In this document: one piece after another, positions 5,548-7,391 of the stretch
Layout: each line of letters starts with the position of its first letter
How positions within the stretch are numbered: the first letter of the stretch is position 1
Assembly: GCA_021781315.1 (NCBI GenBank)
Contig: JAJXXB010000165.1
Coordinates: 1-7,391 of the forward strand
Source of the DNA: Actinomycetes bacterium
GTDB lineage: Bacteria; Actinomycetota; Acidimicrobiia; Acidimicrobiales; RAAP-2
Length of the DNA stretch: 7,391 bases
Reading direction: 5' to 3'
Position numbers and translations under genes: made by a program
The notes under the pieces: model-generated
Database searches by the model: none
What the model was told of the DNA's origin: nothing
Seen by the model: only the letters and a program-made list of their open reading frames with translations

Positions 5548-6594
5548 ATGAAGGCAGTCCAGTATCGAACGTTCGGTGGTGCACCCGAAGTCGTGGAGAT
5601 CGACCGGCCCGTGCCCGGTCCCGGCCAGGTCCTTCTCAAGGTGAGTGCGGCGGGGCTCTGTCACTCGGACGTCTTCGTGATGAGCATTCCCGAAGACCAG
5701 TACTTCCTGGGCTCCTTGCCCCTCACCCTGGGCCACGAGGGAGTCGGTACGGTCGTCGAGCTCGGCGCGGGCGTCACGAACGTCGCGCTCGGCCAGAACG
5801 TCGCGGTCTACGGCCCGTGGGGCTGTGGGCTCTGCCACCAGTGCGCCCAGGGCCACGAGAACTACTGCGAGCGCGCCGCTGAACTCAAGATCCTCGCACC
5901 GGGACTCGGCGCGCCGGGGGCGATGGCCGAGTACATGATCGTCGACAACGCCCGTCACCTCGTCGACATCGGCGACCTGGACCCGGCGATCGCCGCTCCT
6001 CTGACGGACGCGGCCCTGACGCCCTATCACGCGATCAAGTCGAGCCTGCCCAAGCTCGGCGCCGGCACCACGGCCGTCGTCCTCGGCGCCGGCGGGCTGG
6101 GGCATCTGGGCATCCAGATCCTGCGAGAGCTGAGTGGGAGTCGCATCATCGCCCTCGACGTCGACGAGTCCAAGCTGCAGTTGGCCAAGGACGTCGGCGC
6201 GGACGTGACGATGCTCTCGAGCGACCCCAACGTCGTCTCGGCGATTCGCGAGATCACCCACGGTCGCATGGCCGAGGGCGTCTTCGACTTCGCGGGCTTT
6301 CAAGAGAGCCTCGACGTCGCTCGCCAACTGGTCGGCGTCGGCGGCGATTTCAAGATCGTCGGACTCGGCATGGGCGGGGCCACGATCCCGGTGGGGTTCT
6401 TCACGACTCCCTACGAGGCGCACATCGCGACCACCTACTGGGGATACCGTGACGAACTGATCGAGGTGATCGAGATGGCCCAGGCGGGACGACTGAGCGT
6501 CCACGTCGAGCGCTTCACGATCGATGAGGCTCCCGCGGCGTACGAGAAGCTCCATCACGGACAGCTCAACGGACGCGGAGTCATCGTGATGTAG
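5548..6594 (+). CDS. Zinc-dependent NAD(P) alcohol dehydrogenase, ADH-A-like (medium-chain)
   Basis: This 348-residue medium-chain dehydrogenase oxidises alcohols to ketones or aldehydes, or the reverse, in the cytoplasm. It begins MKAVQY and closely resembles, from memory, Rhodococcus ruber ADH-A, a secondary-alcohol dehydrogenase of about 345 residues. The catalytic zinc ligands are C38 (GLCHSD), H63 (GHEGVG) and most likely D154 (PLTDAALTPYHA), the Asp taking the usual third-ligand place as in ADH-A. The structural zinc loop has C93, C96, C99 and C107. The Rossmann motif GAGGLGHLG is at 180-188, and D204 at the end of the second strand predicts NAD rather than NADP. The C-terminus ends GRGVIVM, as in the family. 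The gene stands alone: 169 bp after the permease and 276 bp before the next gene. The natural substrate is not known; secondary alcohols are inferred from the ADH-A likeness. Confidence 0.95.
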   Translation: MKAVQYRTFGGAPEVVEIDRPVPGPGQVLLKVSAAGLCHSDVFVMSIPEDQYFLGSLPLTLGHEGVGTVVELGAGVTNVALGQNVAVYGPWGCGLCHQCAQGHENYCERAAELKILAPGLGAPGAMAEYMIVDNARHLVDIGDLDPAIAAPLTDAALTPYHAIKSSLPKLGAGTTAVVLGAGGLGHLGIQILRELSGSRIIALDVDESKLQLAKDVGADVTMLSSDPNVVSAIREITHGRMAEGVFDFAGFQESLDVARQLVGVGGDFKIVGLGMGGATIPVGFFTTPYEAHIATTYWGYRDELIEVIEMAQAGRLSVHVERFTIDEAPAAYEKLHHGQLNGRGVIVM

Positions 6595-6870
6595 GCGATC
6601 TCGAGTCGTCGTAAGAGACGCCGCGATGCCCGGAGAGTTTCCATAATCCGCGGTTCACGAGGGGAGTTGTCGCGCGTTTCGCGGCGGACCGTCTCACGGG
6701 GCGCCACGCGGCACCGCTCGTCGGCACCAAAGGGCGTGACACCCCGATTAGGGTCGGTGATGAGGTACCTACCCGACGGTGATCCTCGGCGCCAACTCGG
6801 TGTCCTCGGCCTTTGCCAACGGGAGTCCTCGACGCCGCCAACACTGACGACGCCTACGAGAGGAGTCACT
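6595..6870 (+). promoter_or_regulatory. Non-coding leader region of the small basic protein
   Basis: No credible gene lies in these 276 bp. The frame of the downstream small protein is open back to 6667, but the extra residues are arginine-rich and unlike any family. CATAAT (6642-6647) and TAGGGT (6749-6754) resemble -10 boxes, but neither has a convincing -35. GTCGCG and CGCGGC around 6668-6684 could form a 6-bp stem, without a T-run. From about 6755 to 6842 there is a degenerate tandem repeat, listed separately. Confidence 0.45.
6755..6842 (+). repeat. Degenerate 21-24-bp tandem repeat in the leader
   Basis: Four adjoining units start at 6755, 6777, 6798 and about 6822. CGGTGAT opens units one and two; unit three opens CGGTG and then continues TCCTCGGC like unit two. 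TCCTCG recurs at 6783, 6803 and 6826. GCCAAC recurs at 6791, 6815 and 6837. A weaker outlying copy, TCGGCACCAA, is at 6721-6730. The gap between TCCTCG and GCCAAC varies from 2 to 6 bases. The repeats stop about 17 bases before the ribosome binding site of the small gene. The function is unknown; it could be a regulator binding array or an RNA leader element. Confidence 0.55.
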
Positions 6871-7014
6871 GTGGCCGATAAATCACCCAGCCATCACAAC
6901 ACCAAGAAGGTCGGGAAGTCCCTCAAGGAGAAGCGCCTGGAGAAGCACCAGAAGCGCGATACCAAGAAGGGCCTCTTCGGCGAGCAGGGTGCGGGGAGCG
7001 GAGCCCAGGTCTGA
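6871..7014 (+). CDS. Small lysine-rich actinobacterial protein of unknown function
   Basis: This 47-residue protein has 10 Lys, 2 Arg and 3 His against 5 acidic residues, a net charge of about +7 without His. It starts MADKSPSHHNTKK (GTG start), continues with a helix-prone KSLKEKRLEKHQKRDTKK stretch (about 16-33), and ends in a flexible Gly/Ala tail. From memory, short proteins beginning (M)xDKSP and containing KKxGKSxKEKR are widespread in Actinobacteria as uncharacterised proteins, so this is probably a real conserved gene. A strong AGGAG (6861-6865) lies 5 bases before GTG 6871, which fixes the start. There is no signal peptide or membrane segment. Nucleic-acid or ribosome binding would suit the charge but is only a guess. 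It is preceded by an unusually long repeat-bearing leader. Confidence 0.8.
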   Translation: MADKSPSHHNTKKVGKSLKEKRLEKHQKRDTKKGLFGEQGAGSGAQV

Positions 7015-7028
7015 TCGACGCCGCCCGA

Positions 7029-7042
7029 GTTGATCGCTCAAC
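7029..7042 (+). other. Small hairpin after the small-protein gene
   Basis: GTTGA-TCGC-TCAAC forms a 5-bp stem with a 4-base loop, starting 15 bases after the stop at 7014. No T-run follows, so a terminator role is doubtful. Confidence 0.2.
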
Positions 7043-7061
7043 GTCCCAGGCACTCGTCGGC

Positions 7062-7073
7062 GCCGTGCACGGC
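7062..7073. promoter_or_regulatory. 12-bp perfect palindrome before the Ddn-like gene
   Basis: GCCGTGCACGGC is a perfect 12-bp palindrome ending 38 bases before the GTG at 7112. It is a plausible dimer-binding site for a repressor of the reductase gene, but a 12-bp palindrome in GC-rich DNA can arise by chance. Confidence 0.25.
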
Positions 7074-7111
7074 CCCGGCGAGGGAGGCGTCCTCGCTCGT
7101 GCGAAGGTCGC

Positions 7112-7391
7112 GTGAAGAGCCCGTGGCGTCGCCACCTCGTGGACCGTGGGTTTCGAGCGCTCAACCTCGTTCATCGTTCGGTGTTGCGCGCGACGCACTC
7201 GCGCGTCGGTGCGTCGGCCTTCGGGATGTTGATCGTTGAATTACACACGACCGGGCGCACATCGGGACGCGAACGAACCGTCCTGCTCGCCGCGCCGGTC
7301 GTGGATGATGGCCGGGTCGTTCTGGTGGCGTCCAAGGGGGGTGACAACCGCAACCCCGACTGGTTCATGAACCTGCTGGCCCATCCCGACG
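7112..7391 (+). CDS. Ddn-like F420-dependent nitroreductase family protein, 5' part
   Basis: The reading frame from GTG 7112 runs off the window end after 93 codons; the family is usually about 140-150 residues, so roughly a third is missing. The N-terminus is an Arg-rich amphipathic helix (about 1-30, RRHLVDRGFRALNLVHRSVL). Then come the family hallmarks: VELHTTGRTSGRERTVLL (42-59), where TTGR-SG marks the split-barrel F420-binding fold, and VASKGGDNRNPDWFMNL (72-88), whose KGG and NP-W-(Y/F)-NL are characteristic of Ddn/PNPOx-like deazaflavin-dependent oxidoreductases. These use reduced F420 to reduce quinones or nitro compounds, often near the membrane. GAAGG (7103-7107), 4 bases before the GTG, supports the start; ATG 7226 is in frame but would cut off conserved sequence. 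The host would need F420 biosynthesis. The exact substrate cannot be told. Confidence 0.88.
   Translation, partial: MKSPWRRHLVDRGFRALNLVHRSVLRATHSRVGASAFGMLIVELHTTGRTSGRERTVLLAAPVVDDGRVVLVASKGGDNRNPDWFMNLLAHPD

Noticed and set aside
5242..6558. A 438-codon open frame on the minus strand opposite the dehydrogenase
   Set aside because: It lies antisense to a clearly recognised zinc dehydrogenase, has low-complexity Arg/Asp/Val-rich composition, and shows no family motif. Long antisense frames are expected in GC-rich genes.
6668..6684. GTCGCG...CGCGGC stem downstream of the dehydrogenase as a terminator
   Set aside because: Short stem with a wobble pair and no T-run; more than 70 bp after the stop.
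6667..6870. An N-terminal extension of the small basic protein back to an ATG at 6667
   Set aside because: The extension is unlike the protein family, covers the repeat array, and ignores the strong AGGAG site placed for GTG 6871.

Overview
The window is GC-rich bacterial DNA with the look of an actinobacterium. The coding sequences favour G/C at third positions, two genes may be leaderless, and several families typical of Actinobacteria occur together: a DUF6457 protein beside molybdenum cofactor genes, a Ddn-like F420-dependent reductase, and a Rhodococcus ADH-A-like alcohol dehydrogenase. A deep-branching group such as Acidimicrobiia is possible, but that is inference. I see no tRNA, rRNA, CRISPR array, insertion sequence or phage gene.

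Layout. (1) Positions 39-1810 form a molybdenum-cofactor block. fdhD (minus) is divergent from a small DUF6457 gene (plus), whose 3' end overlaps that of mobA (minus) by 16 bp. FdhD and MobA both serve the bis-MGD cofactor of formate-dehydrogenase-type enzymes, although no molybdoenzyme is inside the window. (2) Positions 1811-2064 are a divergent control region with an AT-richer patch, an 11-bp tandem repeat and a 15-bp dyad. (3) Positions 2065-5378 hold a two-gene ABC operon: a LolD/MacB-type ATPase whose stop overlaps the start of an 847-residue permease with two FtsX modules. The substrate is unknown. (4) Positions 5548-6594 encode a zinc- and NAD-dependent medium-chain alcohol dehydrogenase. 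(5) Positions 6595-6870 are non-coding and contain a degenerate 21-24-bp tandem repeat. (6) Positions 6871-7014 encode a 47-residue, lysine-rich actinobacterial small protein. (7) From 7112 to the window end is the N-terminal part of a Ddn/PNPOx-like deazaflavin (F420)-dependent oxidoreductase, cut off by the window edge.

The molybdenum block is the only functionally coherent group apart from the ABC pair. The downstream genes are all on the plus strand but separated by roughly 100-280 bp, and they look like independent housekeeping or accessory units. I do not see a clearly novel multi-gene system. The items most worth a second look are the unfused DUF6457 gene facing mobA, the repeat array in the leader of the small basic protein, and the repeat/dyad region before the ABC operon.
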